From Bacteroidota bacterium (GTDB lineage: Bacteria > Bacteroidota > Bacteroidia > Flavobacteriales > Weeksellaceae), in NCBI GenBank assembly GCA_023422635.1, contig JAFAGO010000010.1:43368-107367 (forward strand): a stretch of 64,000 bases of DNA, given 5' to 3'. Shown one piece after another: positions 33,411 to 43,108 of the stretch. The notes below the pieces were generated by a model. It was given only the letters and a program-made list of their open reading frames with translations. It was not told the origin of the DNA and ran no database searches. Position 1 is the stretch's first letter, and each line of letters begins with the position of its first letter. The position numbers and the translations under genes were made by a program.

Positions 33411-34448
33411 ATGAGCGAAGAAGTTAAAAAATTTAAAGTAACCATCGACGGATATACCACCGAAGTATTACCCGGTACTTCTATTTTGCAAGCTGCACGA
33501 CAAATTGGTGGTAAAATTGTACCTCCGGCAATGTGCTACTACAGTAAATTAGAAACCAGTGGTGGTAGATGTAGAACATGTTTGGTTGAAGTTTCTAAAG
33601 GATCAGAAGCCGATCCACGACCAATGCCAAAACTGGTAGCAAGCTGCAGAACAAATGTTATGGATGGGATGGAAATTAAAAATCTTACCTCAGACAGAAC
33701 ACAAGAAGCAAGAAAAGCTGTTACCGAATTCCTACTGATTAATCACCCATTGGATTGCCCTGTTTGCGATCAAGCTGGAGAATGCCACCTTCAAGATTTA
33801 GGCTATGAACACGGTCTTGAAGAAACTCGTACAGAATTTGAAAGAAGAACGTATGATGCGGATGATTTAGGTCCCAACATCAAACTCAATATGAACCGTT
33901 GCATTTTGTGTGCACGTTGCGTTTTAGCGGCCAACCAACTAACCGATAAAAGAGAACACGGAATTCTTTTCCGTGGCGATCACGCTGAAATTTCTACCTA
34001 TTTAAATGAAGCACTGGATCACGATTTCATCGGAAATGTAATTGATGTTTGTCCAGTAGGTGCTTTAACCGACAGAACCGCTCGTTTTGCAAGTCGTGTG
34101 TGGTTTACAAAACCAATGGATGCACATTGTGAGTGCGATAAATGCTCAGGAAAAGCTGTCGTTTGGATGAAAGGAGACGATGTAATTCGTGTAACTGCAA
34201 GAAAAGATCAATACAACGAAGTTCAAGATTGGATTTGCAACGAATGCCGTTTTGAAAAGAAAGATGTAAAATATTGGACGATTGAAGGACCAAGAAACAT
34301 CGATCGCCATTCCGTTATTTCCCTTAACCATTACGAAAATCCAAAAGAATATCACCGTATTCTAGATAATCCAGATGCTAAGGAAATCGCAGTAAAAGAC
34401 GAAGTAATCATCGATAAAAAAATCGAAAAAGGAGAAGACGAAGTGTAA
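33411..34448 (+). CDS. nuoG: NADH-quinone oxidoreductase subunit G, short form
   Basis: NuoG bridges NuoEF to the rest of the peripheral arm. The 345-residue protein has an N-terminal 2Fe-2S domain (CYYSKLETSGGRCRTCLVE, later Cys in VASCRT), the HxxxCxxCxxxxxC-type segment HPLDCPVCDQAGEC and a CILCARCV / VCPVGAL cluster site. A further Cys set (HCECDKC ... CNEC) could be cluster N7. It lacks the long molybdopterin-like C-terminal domain of enterobacterial NuoG (about 900 residues), as I recall for other Flavobacteriia. Confidence 0.94.
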   Translation: MSEEVKKFKVTIDGYTTEVLPGTSILQAARQIGGKIVPPAMCYYSKLETSGGRCRTCLVEVSKGSEADPRPMPKLVASCRTNVMDGMEIKNLTSDRTQEARKAVTEFLLINHPLDCPVCDQAGECHLQDLGYEHGLEETRTEFERRTYDADDLGPNIKLNMNRCILCARCVLAANQLTDKREHGILFRGDHAEISTYLNEALDHDFIGNVIDVCPVGALTDRTARFASRVWFTKPMDAHCECDKCSGKAVVWMKGDDVIRVTARKDQYNEVQDWICNECRFEKKDVKYWTIEGPRNIDRHSVISLNHYENPKEYHRILDNPDAKEIAVKDEVIIDKKIEKGEDEV

Positions 34449-34470
34449 AAACTTTTATTGATAAAAAATT

Positions 34471-35535
34471 ATGGAATTACTTACATTCAAAATCATATTA
34501 GTCCTTGCCCTTTTTGCAGTTTCATTAGGAGTTGCTGCATATTCCACATGGGGAGAACGTAAAGTGGCAGCATTACTTCAGGATCGAATTGGACCAAACA
34601 GAGCAGGGCCATTCGGAATTTTACAACCTTTGGCAGATGGTGGAAAACTCTTCTTTAAAGAAGGATTTGTACCCGATAGCGCACAAAGATTTTTATTTTA
34701 CCTCGGGCCCGCCATTACCATGTTTATTTCATTGGTTACGGGAGCCGTAATTCCTTGGGGTAAAACGTTAAACATTGGTGGACAATCTTTTGATGTGCAA
34801 GTTGCCAATGTTGATATTGGAGTTTTATACTTAATGGGAATGGTTTCTATTGGGGTGTATGGTGTGATGATTGGTGGATGGGCTTCCAATAACAAATACT
34901 CTTTAATTGGAGCAATTCGTGCCTCATCACAAATGATTTCCTATGAATTGGCAATGGGATTATGTTTACTATCCATTATTTTAATGTCCGGAAGCTTAGA
35001 TCTTAAAGTCATTACCGAAACACAAGGAACTGGCAAAATTTGGGGATTACTCAATGTCGATGGAATGAATTGGAACGTTTTCTACCAACCATTAGCATTT
35101 ATTATTTTTGTAGTAGCCGCATTAGCAGAAACCAATCGCCATCCGTTTGACTTACCTGAATGTGAAGCGGAATTGGTAAATGGATATATGACTGAATATT
35201 CTTCCATGAACTTTGGACAATATATGTTCGGTGAATATGTAAATATGTTTATCTCCAACGCACTAATTACCACTCTTTTCTTTGGTGGATACAACTTTCC
35301 AGGAATTAATTGGGTATTTGAAAACTGGGGAGAAAATTGGGCAGGAATTCTAAGCATCCTTGCATTCTTAGGTAAAGTAGTGGTAGGAATTATTATCTTT
35401 ATGTGGATTCGTTGGACAATCCCGAGATTCCGTTACGATACGCTAATGCATTTAGGTTGGAAAACATTAATTCCACTTTCATTAGTGAACTTGCTTATTA
35501 CGGCAGCCGTAATTTTAGCATTTATGCATAATTAA
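34471..35535 (+). CDS. nuoH: NADH-quinone oxidoreductase subunit H
   Basis: NuoH is the membrane subunit that forms the quinone tunnel. The 354-residue protein with eight or so helices shows WGERKVAALLQDRIGPNRAGPFG, LQPLADGGKLFFKE, and the conserved AETNRHPFDLPECEAELV loop. Confidence 0.98.
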   Translation: MELLTFKIILVLALFAVSLGVAAYSTWGERKVAALLQDRIGPNRAGPFGILQPLADGGKLFFKEGFVPDSAQRFLFYLGPAITMFISLVTGAVIPWGKTLNIGGQSFDVQVANVDIGVLYLMGMVSIGVYGVMIGGWASNNKYSLIGAIRASSQMISYELAMGLCLLSIILMSGSLDLKVITETQGTGKIWGLLNVDGMNWNVFYQPLAFIIFVVAALAETNRHPFDLPECEAELVNGYMTEYSSMNFGQYMFGEYVNMFISNALITTLFFGGYNFPGINWVFENWGENWAGILSILAFLGKVVVGIIIFMWIRWTIPRFRYDTLMHLGWKTLIPLSLVNLLITAAVILAFMHN

Positions 35536-35595
35536 AAAACGAAGTAACAAACGAAGGTTGAGCAATAACCATCAGTTTTTAACAAAATAGATCGA

Positions 35596-36144
35596 ATGAA
35601 ACTTACGAACCGTTCAAAAGTGGTCTCCAATAAAAAGATGAGCTTTATGGAAAAGCTTTATCTTCCTGCCATTGTTCAGGGAATGGGAATTACTTTGAGA
35701 CACGCCATTGAAGGCCCGAAAGGAAAAGTATTTTCCTATCCCGAAGTTCAGAAGCCAAGAGCGAAAGTGTGGCGCGGACAACACGTTCTAAAACGTGATG
35801 AAGAAGGTAGAGAGCGTTGTACAGCATGTGGACTTTGTGCCGTTGCTTGCCCAGCTGAAGCAATTACCATGACCGCCGCTGAAAGAACCAAGGAAGAAAA
35901 AAACCTTTACCGCGAAGAAAAATATGCCGCAGTATACGAAATCAATATGCTGAGATGTATTTTCTGTGGTATGTGCGAAGAAGCATGTCCCAAATCTGCT
36001 ATTTACCTTACCGATCGTTTGGTAGATGTAGAAACCAATCGTGGATCTTTCGTGTATGGTAAAGATAAATTAGTGGAAGACGTAAAACAAAGGATTGATA
36101 TTACCGATAGACAATCCGAAAAACAAAAAAAAACAGTTAAATAA
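35596..36144 (+). CDS. nuoI: NADH-quinone oxidoreductase subunit I
   Basis: NuoI carries two 4Fe-4S clusters (N6a and N6b). Two ferredoxin motifs are visible: CTACGLCAVACPAE and CIFCGMCEEACPKSAI. The 182-residue protein ends with a Lys/Gln-rich tail. Its stop overlaps the nuoJ start as TAATG. Confidence 0.98.
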   Translation: MKLTNRSKVVSNKKMSFMEKLYLPAIVQGMGITLRHAIEGPKGKVFSYPEVQKPRAKVWRGQHVLKRDEEGRERCTACGLCAVACPAEAITMTAAERTKEEKNLYREEKYAAVYEINMLRCIFCGMCEEACPKSAIYLTDRLVDVETNRGSFVYGKDKLVEDVKQRIDITDRQSEKQKKTVK

Positions 36145-36638
36145 TGGATCAGATACTATTTTATCTTTTTTCCGCATTGGCTTTAGTAAGCGCTGGATAT
36201 TTTGTTTTTGCGAGAAATCCATTATATGCAATACTTTCTCTCATTGTAACCTTTTTTTCAATTGCAGCGTTATACATTCTTTTAAACGCTCAATTTTTAG
36301 GTATTATTCAAATTATTGTTTACGCTGGAGCCATAATGGTACTCTTCCTTTATGTATTGATGATGTTGAATCTTAATAAAGAAGATGAAGGAAAAAAACA
36401 GAACATCAATAAATTTATCGGAATCTTCGCCGCTGGAATTCTTTTTATCGGTATGTTAGGTGCATATCGTGGATTCCAAACGGGTGCAGTTGCGCAAAAT
36501 GTTGATGCAAGTGTAGGTCTTACCAAAAACTTAGGTAGACTTTTGTTTAATGAATATGTTTTACCTTTTGAACTGGCTTCAATTCTTATTTTGGCCGGAA
36601 TCGTAGGTTCAGTATTAATTGGTAAAAAAGATTTATAA
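36144..36638 (+). CDS. nuoJ: NADH-quinone oxidoreductase subunit J
   Basis: NuoJ is a five-helix membrane subunit. The 164-residue protein shows FARNPLYAILSLIVTFF, the VYAGAIMVLFLYVLMML core helix with the pi-bulge region, and a final ELASILILAGIVGSVLIGK helix. It starts inside the nuoI stop codon. Confidence 0.96.
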   Translation: MDQILFYLFSALALVSAGYFVFARNPLYAILSLIVTFFSIAALYILLNAQFLGIIQIIVYAGAIMVLFLYVLMMLNLNKEDEGKKQNINKFIGIFAAGILFIGMLGAYRGFQTGAVAQNVDASVGLTKNLGRLLFNEYVLPFELASILILAGIVGSVLIGKKDL

Positions 36639-36641
36639 ATT

Positions 36642-36971
36642 ATGGAGGCAACCAATACTTTTATACATAGTGTTCCTTTGGACTATTTTGTTGTTCTCAG
36701 TACCATTTTATTTTGTCTCGGTGTTTTAGGCGTACTGCTTCGTAAAAATGCCATTATTATTCTAGGATGTGTGGAATTGATGCTCAATTCTGTGAATTTG
36801 CTTTTAGCTGCATTTTCAGCATATCGTGGTAATGGAGATGGACAAATGCTTGTATTTTTTATCATGGTCGTTGCAGCTGCAGAAGTTGCTGTTGGACTTG
36901 CGATTATCGCCATGATGTACAGAAATACAAAATCTGTAGATGTGAGTATGTTTAATAAATTAAGAGGATAA
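36642..36971 (+). CDS. nuoK: NADH-quinone oxidoreductase subunit K
   Basis: NuoK is a three-helix antiporter-like membrane subunit. The 109-residue protein contains GVLLRKNAIIILGCVELMLNSVNL with the conserved membrane Glu, and the second Glu in VVAAAEVAVGLAII. Confidence 0.97.
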   Translation: MEATNTFIHSVPLDYFVVLSTILFCLGVLGVLLRKNAIIILGCVELMLNSVNLLLAAFSAYRGNGDGQMLVFFIMVVAAAEVAVGLAIIAMMYRNTKSVDVSMFNKLRG

Positions 36972-36975
36972 TAGG

Positions 36976-38889
36976 ATGGAAAATTTAGTTTACGCAATTA
37001 TACTTTTACCACTTGCCGGATTTTTAATCAACGGACTTTTCGGAAAAAAACTTCCAAAAGTATTTGTTGGCGGATTGGCAACGTTCGTGGTTTTTGCAGC
37101 GTTCTGTATTGCAGTTTCCATCTTTTTGGGCTTTAATGCAGATCAACCACCAGTAATCGTAAGAGCTTTTGAATGGTTCACCATCAACGGAATGCAAGTG
37201 AATTTCGGTTTCCAAATCGATCAACTTTCTTTAATGATGATTATGATTATCACCGGAATTGGCTCTTTAATTCATTTATATTCAATGGGATATATGAGCC
37301 ACGACCCAGGATATTATAAATTCTTTACCTATTTAAATCTCTTTATCTTCTCCATGCTTTTATTAGTAATGGGAAGTAATTATCTGATTCTATTTATCGG
37401 TTGGGAAGGTGTAGGTGTTTGTTCGTATTTACTTATTGGTTTCTGGTTTAAAAATTGGGAATATGGTAAAGCCGCAAGAAAAGCATTTATAATGAACAGA
37501 ATTGGAGATTTAGGTCTTTTGATCGGAATCTTCTTACTTGCAAAAGAAACCAACGCTGTCGACTATCTATCGGTAGCGAACAATGCATCACAATTTGCAG
37601 TTGATAGTAAAATTATTATTTTCATTACTGCTAGTTTATTTATTGGTGCAGTTGGTAAATCTGCGCAAGTTCCTTTATATACCTGGCTTCCCGATGCAAT
37701 GGCAGGTCCTACACCAGTTTCCGCGTTAATTCACGCAGCAACAATGGTAACTGCCGGTATTTACTTAGTGGTTCGTTCCAACTTCTTATATACTTTGGCA
37801 CCGACTGTTCAGGGAGGAATTTTATTTATCGGATTACTTACTGCAGCATTAGCAGCATTTTATGCAATCCGACAAAATGATATCAAAAAGGTACTCGCCT
37901 ATTCCACTGTTTCGCAGCTAGGATTTATGTTTGTAGCATTAGGCGTTGGTGCTTATACCACAGCAATGTTTCACTTAATGACGCATGCATTCTTTAAAGC
38001 ATTATTGTTCTTAGGATCTGGTTCAGTAATTCACGCAATGAGCGGTGAACAAGATATGCGCTTTATGGGAGGATTAAAAAAATATATTCCTGTAACGCAT
38101 TGGACTTTCCTTATCGGGACATTAGCAATTTCAGGATTTCCACTACTTTCTGGGATGATTTCTAAAGATGAAATTTTAGTAGCAACCTACGCGAAAAGTC
38201 CTATTTATTGGGTAATTCTTTTTGTAATTGCTGCGCTTACCGCAACGTATATGTTCCGTTTATATTACTTAACCTTCCACGGAGAATTTAGAGGAACTGA
38301 AGAGCAAAAACATCATCTTCATGAAAGTCCTAGTAATATGACTTTACCACTGATTGTTTTAGCGGTGCTTTCTGTTATCGGTGGATTCATCAACCTTCCT
38401 CACTTAATTGCACACGGTCACTTTGCTAAATTAGAGCATTGGTTAAGCATTATTATTAACGAAGAAGCAAAAAAACAACTTGAAGCCAATATCTCTGGAG
38501 TTGGTGTAAGAACAGAATTAGTTCTTTTAGCATTAACAATTATTATGTTCTTCGCCGTTTGGTTTGCGGTGAAAAATATATACGTGAATAAAAAGAAATT
38601 ACCACTCGCTGAAAACCAATATACAGGTTGGGAAAAGCTTTCTGCGAAAAAATTATATATCGATGAATTATACAACGTTCTTTTTGTAAAAACCGTTGAA
38701 GGTTTGGGAAGAGCAGGAAAAATGTTCGATAAAGATATTCTAGATCCTGCAGTTGAATTTGTGGGCGACGGAGCAGAAGATTCCGGGAAAGCAATGAAAC
38801 GCTTCCAAAACGGAAATGTTGAAAACTATGTATTAATCATGGCTTTAGCAGTGGGAATTATTTTAATAGTTAACTTTTTACTACAGTAA
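36976..38889 (+). CDS. nuoL: NADH-quinone oxidoreductase subunit L
   Basis: NuoL is the distal antiporter-like proton-pumping subunit with the long lateral helix. The 637-residue protein shows the FIGWEGVGVCSYLLIGFW Glu motif, GKSAQVPLYTWLPDAMAGPTPVSALIHAATMVTAG and the C-terminal amphipathic region. Its stop overlaps the nuoM start as TAATG. Confidence 0.98.
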   Translation: MENLVYAIILLPLAGFLINGLFGKKLPKVFVGGLATFVVFAAFCIAVSIFLGFNADQPPVIVRAFEWFTINGMQVNFGFQIDQLSLMMIMIITGIGSLIHLYSMGYMSHDPGYYKFFTYLNLFIFSMLLLVMGSNYLILFIGWEGVGVCSYLLIGFWFKNWEYGKAARKAFIMNRIGDLGLLIGIFLLAKETNAVDYLSVANNASQFAVDSKIIIFITASLFIGAVGKSAQVPLYTWLPDAMAGPTPVSALIHAATMVTAGIYLVVRSNFLYTLAPTVQGGILFIGLLTAALAAFYAIRQNDIKKVLAYSTVSQLGFMFVALGVGAYTTAMFHLMTHAFFKALLFLGSGSVIHAMSGEQDMRFMGGLKKYIPVTHWTFLIGTLAISGFPLLSGMISKDEILVATYAKSPIYWVILFVIAALTATYMFRLYYLTFHGEFRGTEEQKHHLHESPSNMTLPLIVLAVLSVIGGFINLPHLIAHGHFAKLEHWLSIIINEEAKKQLEANISGVGVRTELVLLALTIIMFFAVWFAVKNIYVNKKKLPLAENQYTGWEKLSAKKLYIDELYNVLFVKTVEGLGRAGKMFDKDILDPAVEFVGDGAEDSGKAMKRFQNGNVENYVLIMALAVGIILIVNFLLQ

Positions 38890-40379
38890 TGGAGCAGTTA
38901 TTAGCAGTACTACTTATACCTTTAATAGGTTCAGGTTTGGTGTTTGCGTATCGAGGTTCGGCAAGCAAAAAATTAGCATTAGGCATTGCGCTGGTGCAAA
39001 TGTTTTTCACCTTCTATCTTTTAGCGTATTTCAACAATGTTCCAACAGTAGACTCGGAATTGCAGTACGAGATTACCTATCCTTGGTCCAATTATATTAA
39101 AAGTACCCTCCATTTCGGGATTGACGGGATGAGTATGCTTTTACTATTACTTACCAATATTTTGGTTCCTTTAATTATTCTGTCTTCTTTTAACGAGAAG
39201 AAACCTTATCCGAATTCATTCTACGCTCTAATTTTATTGATGCAGTTTGGATTAACGGGTGTTTTCACTGCGTTGGATGGACTTTTATTCTACGTATTTT
39301 GGGAAATTACTTTAATTCCGATTTGGTTTATTGCAGGACTTTGGGGCCAAGATGACAAGAAGTTTTCATTCACCACGAAATTCTTTGTATACACTTTTGT
39401 AGGATCTCTATTCATGTTAGCTGGATTCATCTTTGTATACACGCATTCCGCTTCATTCGCATTAACCGATATGTACAATGCAAACTTGAATTTAACAGAA
39501 CAAGTGGTTGTTTTTTGGTTTATTTTCTTTGCATTCGCAGTAAAATTACCAATATTCCCATTCCACACTTGGCAGGCAGACACGTATACGTACTCTCCTA
39601 CACAAGGTTCAATGTTGCTTTCAGGGATTATGTTGAAAATGGCTGTTTACGGATTATTGCGTTATTTGTTGCCAATTACTCCAGATGCATTGGCTGGCAC
39701 TTCCGGAGGTATCGTTTTGATGCTTTGTGTTTTCGGCGTTATTTATGGGGCATTAATTGCGATTGTGCAAAACGATAGCAAAAGAATTATTGCGTACTCT
39801 TCCCTATCTCACGTTGGTTTAATTGCAGCAGGAATTATTTCCTCCGCATTGCTAACCTTAAAAGGAACTTTCACTTATGAAGGAGGTGATGGTGCAATGG
39901 TTCAAACTTTTGCTCACGGTATTAACGTAGTCGGTTTATTCTACTGTGCTGATATTTTATCGAAAAGATTCAAAACTCGAGATATTCGTCAAATGGGCGG
40001 TTTTGCCAGAGTGGCACCAAAATTTGCCGTACTGTTTATGATTATTATGTTTGGATCATTAGCAGTTCCATTAACAAATGGTTTTATTGGGGAATTTATC
40101 CTAATTAAATCCGTATTTGATTTTAGTGCTTTAATGGGGATTATCTCCGGATTAACCATTATCCTTGCCGCTGTTTATTTGCTGCGTTTTTATGCAAAAA
40201 CAATGTTTGGTGAAGGTGATGAGGCCGTTCTAGCAGAAGCAAAAGACATCTCTGATGTTGAGTTTGCAGTACTTGCCAGTATTACTGTATTTGTAATTCT
40301 TTTGGGGATTTGGCCTCAAAGTATTCTTGATATGGTGAACAGTTCAATGAAGTTTATTTACCAGTCCATGATTGGGTAA
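38889..40379 (+). CDS. nuoM: NADH-quinone oxidoreductase subunit M
   Basis: NuoM is the second large antiporter-like proton-pumping subunit. The 496-residue protein shows the FYVFWEITLIPIWFIAG Glu helix, the PIFPFHTWQADTYTYSPTQGSMLLSGIMLKM motif and AYSSLSHVG. It lies 16 bases before nuoN. Confidence 0.98.
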   Translation: MEQLLAVLLIPLIGSGLVFAYRGSASKKLALGIALVQMFFTFYLLAYFNNVPTVDSELQYEITYPWSNYIKSTLHFGIDGMSMLLLLLTNILVPLIILSSFNEKKPYPNSFYALILLMQFGLTGVFTALDGLLFYVFWEITLIPIWFIAGLWGQDDKKFSFTTKFFVYTFVGSLFMLAGFIFVYTHSASFALTDMYNANLNLTEQVVVFWFIFFAFAVKLPIFPFHTWQADTYTYSPTQGSMLLSGIMLKMAVYGLLRYLLPITPDALAGTSGGIVLMLCVFGVIYGALIAIVQNDSKRIIAYSSLSHVGLIAAGIISSALLTLKGTFTYEGGDGAMVQTFAHGINVVGLFYCADILSKRFKTRDIRQMGGFARVAPKFAVLFMIIMFGSLAVPLTNGFIGEFILIKSVFDFSALMGIISGLTIILAAVYLLRFYAKTMFGEGDEAVLAEAKDISDVEFAVLASITVFVILLGIWPQSILDMVNSSMKFIYQSMIG

Positions 40380-40395
40380 TTTGATATTTTAAGAA

Positions 40396-41778
40396 ATGAC
40401 AGTTTTAATTATTGTTTTCCTTACGGCATTAGCGGTTTTATATTCCGGTGTTTTCAATAATGGCAAATATGCCAGATATTTGGGTTTAATTGGTCTTCTG
40501 ATCGCATTTTCATCCAGCTATTTACCGGAATCATCATTCTTTGAGCGCTATCATAGTATGTATGTTTATGGAGCCAATGCAGCTCTTTTTACAAAAATCT
40601 CTATCGTTGTTACCTTATTAATTTTCTTTCTAGGAGGTTTTGCATTCAACAATCACAGAAGTCACCAATCAGAATTGTATGCGTTAATGCTTTTTGCGCT
40701 TTGCGGTGGAATTATTTTGTTTGGCTACCAAAATTTGGTAATGCTATTTCTCGGAATTGAAATTCTATCCATCCCATTATATGTAATGGCGGGGACCAAC
40801 AAAACTGAACTTCGATCTGTAGAAGCTTCCATGAAATATTTTTTAATGGGTGCTTTTGCGACTGGATTTCTACTATTTGGGGTAGCACTTATTTATGGAT
40901 CTACAGGAACTTTTGATCTTTATAAAATTCAGCTTTACGGAGTTGAGTTTCCTAAAAATATGATGTTCACTATGGGAGCTCTTTTAATGCTCGTTGCGAT
41001 GGCATTTAAAGTTTCCTTGGCACCTTTTCATATGTGGAGCCCAGATGTATACCAAGGTTCTCCTTCATTAATCACCATGTTTATGGCAAGTGTAGTGAAG
41101 ATTGCTGGTTTTTATGCGTTCTTCCGATTAATGACAATTGCTTTTGCAGGAATTCTTCCAAGTTGGATTAATGTAATTGGTGTTTTGGTAATCATTACCC
41201 TTTTCCTAGCGAATGCAATGGGATTAGCGCAAACCAACGCGAAGAGAATGTTGGCGTATTCTTCGGTTTCGCACGCAGGATATATCGCAATGATCTTTTT
41301 TGGAATTACCAATGTATCAACGTATAATTTGGCATTCTACCTTTTTGCATATTCATTGTCAACGATTGGCGTTTTTATGTGCTTAATTTGGGTTGAAAAA
41401 ATAAAGAGAGAAAATTCATTTGGGGCTTTTAAAGGATTGGCTAAAACAGAACCTTTATTGGCTGTTGTAGCTACGATTTCATTATTATCAATGGCAGGAA
41501 TTCCTTTAACGGCAGGGTTTATTGGTAAATTTGGATTGTTCAGTCAAGCCATACAAACCACTCCATTTATCGTTTTAGTTGCGGTTTTAGGTTCAGCAAT
41601 TTCAATCGCTTATTATCTTCGATTAATTATTGCAATGTTCTTCTTCACTGAAAGTACTTTTAAAACGTCAGAAAGAGTAACCTTAACCTACAACATTATT
41701 GCAGTATTTATTATTGTGGCAATCATTGTTTTAGGCGTTTATCCAGATGCATTTGCCCTTCAGTTTGGTTTAAGATAA
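40396..41778 (+). CDS. nuoN: NADH-quinone oxidoreductase subunit N
   Basis: NuoN is the third antiporter-like proton-pumping subunit and the last gene of the operon. The 460-residue protein shows LFLGIEILSIPLYVMAG, VSLAPFHMWSPDVYQGSPSLITMFMA and AYSSVSHAGY. A strong terminator follows the stop. Confidence 0.97.
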   Translation: MTVLIIVFLTALAVLYSGVFNNGKYARYLGLIGLLIAFSSSYLPESSFFERYHSMYVYGANAALFTKISIVVTLLIFFLGGFAFNNHRSHQSELYALMLFALCGGIILFGYQNLVMLFLGIEILSIPLYVMAGTNKTELRSVEASMKYFLMGAFATGFLLFGVALIYGSTGTFDLYKIQLYGVEFPKNMMFTMGALLMLVAMAFKVSLAPFHMWSPDVYQGSPSLITMFMASVVKIAGFYAFFRLMTIAFAGILPSWINVIGVLVIITLFLANAMGLAQTNAKRMLAYSSVSHAGYIAMIFFGITNVSTYNLAFYLFAYSLSTIGVFMCLIWVEKIKRENSFGAFKGLAKTEPLLAVVATISLLSMAGIPLTAGFIGKFGLFSQAIQTTPFIVLVAVLGSAISIAYYLRLIIAMFFFTESTFKTSERVTLTYNIIAVFIIVAIIVLGVYPDAFALQFGLR

Positions 41779-41803
41779 TTGTTTAAAAACAGTTAAAATA
41801 TTC

Positions 41804-41835
41804 AAGCACAATTCTTCGGGATTGTGCTTTTTTTG
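41804..41835 (+). terminator. Terminator of the nuo operon
   Basis: AAGCACAAT (41804-41812) pairs with ATTGTGCTT (41821-41829) around TCTTCGGG and is followed by T. Confidence 0.88.
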
Positions 41836-41927
41836 TAATAAAAATCATCTTTTAGCGAAACAGATAAAAAGCTATTTATTGCATAATCTCAAATATGTTA
41901 TGTAACTTTACTAGTAAATTATTGCTA

Positions 41928-42590
41928 ATGATTACAACCCTTATTTTTGACCTCGACGGAACTTTACTTAACACCATTAAAGATTTAGCACTAAGCTGCA
42001 ATCACGTTCTTAAACAACATGGATTCCCGGAACATACAGAAGATGAATACCGCTATTTTGTAGGAAACGGAATGGCAAAACTGGTGGAACGTGCACTTCC
42101 CGAGGATAAAAGAACTTCAGAATTTATAGAGCCCATTTTAAAAGAATTAATCAACTATTACTACCAGCATAAACAAGACAATACACAACCTTACGATGGC
42201 GTTAAGGAAATGCTTCAGAAGCTGCAATCGGAGAATTATAAATTGGCAGTTGCTTCCAATAAAATGGATTCTGCAGTGCAAGATTTAGTAAAAAGATATT
42301 TCCCTGAAATACAATTTAGTGTCGTGTACGGACAACGAGAAGATATCCATCCAAAACCTGCTCCTAGAATCATTCAAAATATATTGGATGCTCTGCAAAT
42401 AGAACCATACGAGGCATTAATTGTTGGCGACTCTGCCACGGATATGCTTACAGCAATTAACTCTGGAATAAAAGGAATCGGCGTACAGTGGGGATTTAGA
42501 ACAAAAGAGGAACTTCTCTTGAACGGTGCCAATTATACAATTAAAAATCCGAGTCAAATCTTCGAAATTTTGCAAGTGGTTTCTCATTAA
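41928..42590 (+). CDS. HAD-family hydrolase, phosphoglycolate phosphatase-like
   Basis: The 220-residue protein has the four HAD motifs: the nucleophile FDLDGTLLNT, the ASNK region, a conserved Lys in HPKPAP and VGDSATDML. A helical cap follows motif I, as in phosphoglycolate phosphatases (Gph) and other class I-cap HAD enzymes. The substrate is uncertain. The longest frame starts 11 codons earlier; MITTLIFDLDGTL at 41928 matches the family. Confidence 0.9.
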   Translation: MITTLIFDLDGTLLNTIKDLALSCNHVLKQHGFPEHTEDEYRYFVGNGMAKLVERALPEDKRTSEFIEPILKELINYYYQHKQDNTQPYDGVKEMLQKLQSENYKLAVASNKMDSAVQDLVKRYFPEIQFSVVYGQREDIHPKPAPRIIQNILDALQIEPYEALIVGDSATDMLTAINSGIKGIGVQWGFRTKEELLLNGANYTIKNPSQIFEILQVVSH

Positions 42591-42655
42591 AACATTCTAT
42601 TTGATTTTTGTATCTTTCAATCATTTGAAATAGTAACCAACACAAAAATCATCAT

Positions 42656-43045
42656 ATGGAAAATAAAGTTAAACGATTAACTGCTACAGAACAAGCGCTT
42701 GATTTAATCATTGAACTGCAGAAAGAGTTTGGAGACTTGATGTTTTACCAAGCGGGTGGTTGTTGCGAAGGCACGCAGCCGCAATGCTTTGAAAAAGGCG
42801 GTTTTTACTTACGAACAAACGATGTAAAAGTAGGTGAAATTTTAGGAAATGAATTTTGGATCGATCGGGATCTTTTCGAGTATTGGAAAAATGCCCATTT
42901 TGAATTAGATGTGATCGATGGATTTGGAGTAGGTGGTTTTTCGTTAGAAGCACCAAAAGGCAAAACATTTAAGGTAAACTACCAACTTTTCACCAAAGAA
43001 GAACTCGAACTATTGGAAGATATTGAACGTTTTGAGCATTCATAA
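42656..43045 (+). CDS. DUF779 protein
   Basis: The 129-residue protein has the DUF779 pattern: LMFYQAGGCCEGTQPQCFEKGGFYLR, then FWIDRDLFEYWKNAHFELDVIDGFGVGGFSLE. The paired Cys and later Cys could bind metal. DUF779 genes often accompany aldehyde dehydrogenases; none is adjacent here, though one is encoded at 52549. Its role is unknown. A perfect long hairpin follows. Confidence 0.88.
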   Translation: MENKVKRLTATEQALDLIIELQKEFGDLMFYQAGGCCEGTQPQCFEKGGFYLRTNDVKVGEILGNEFWIDRDLFEYWKNAHFELDVIDGFGVGGFSLEAPKGKTFKVNYQLFTKEELELLEDIERFEHS

Positions 43046-43048
43046 TTC

Positions 43049-43095
43049 TTTTTTTGATTTCAGCGGCGGCTGAGCCGCCGCTGAAATCAAAAAAA
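43049..43095. terminator. Bidirectional terminator, perfect 23-bp inverted repeat
   Basis: Bases 43049-43071 and 43073-43095 are perfect reverse complements around one central base: a T-run, then GATTTCAGCGGCGGCT, and the mirror. It has a GC-rich core and an A/T tail on each strand between the convergent DUF779 and mazG genes. Confidence 0.9.
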
Positions 43096-43108
43096 TTAAC
43101 GAGCTTAA

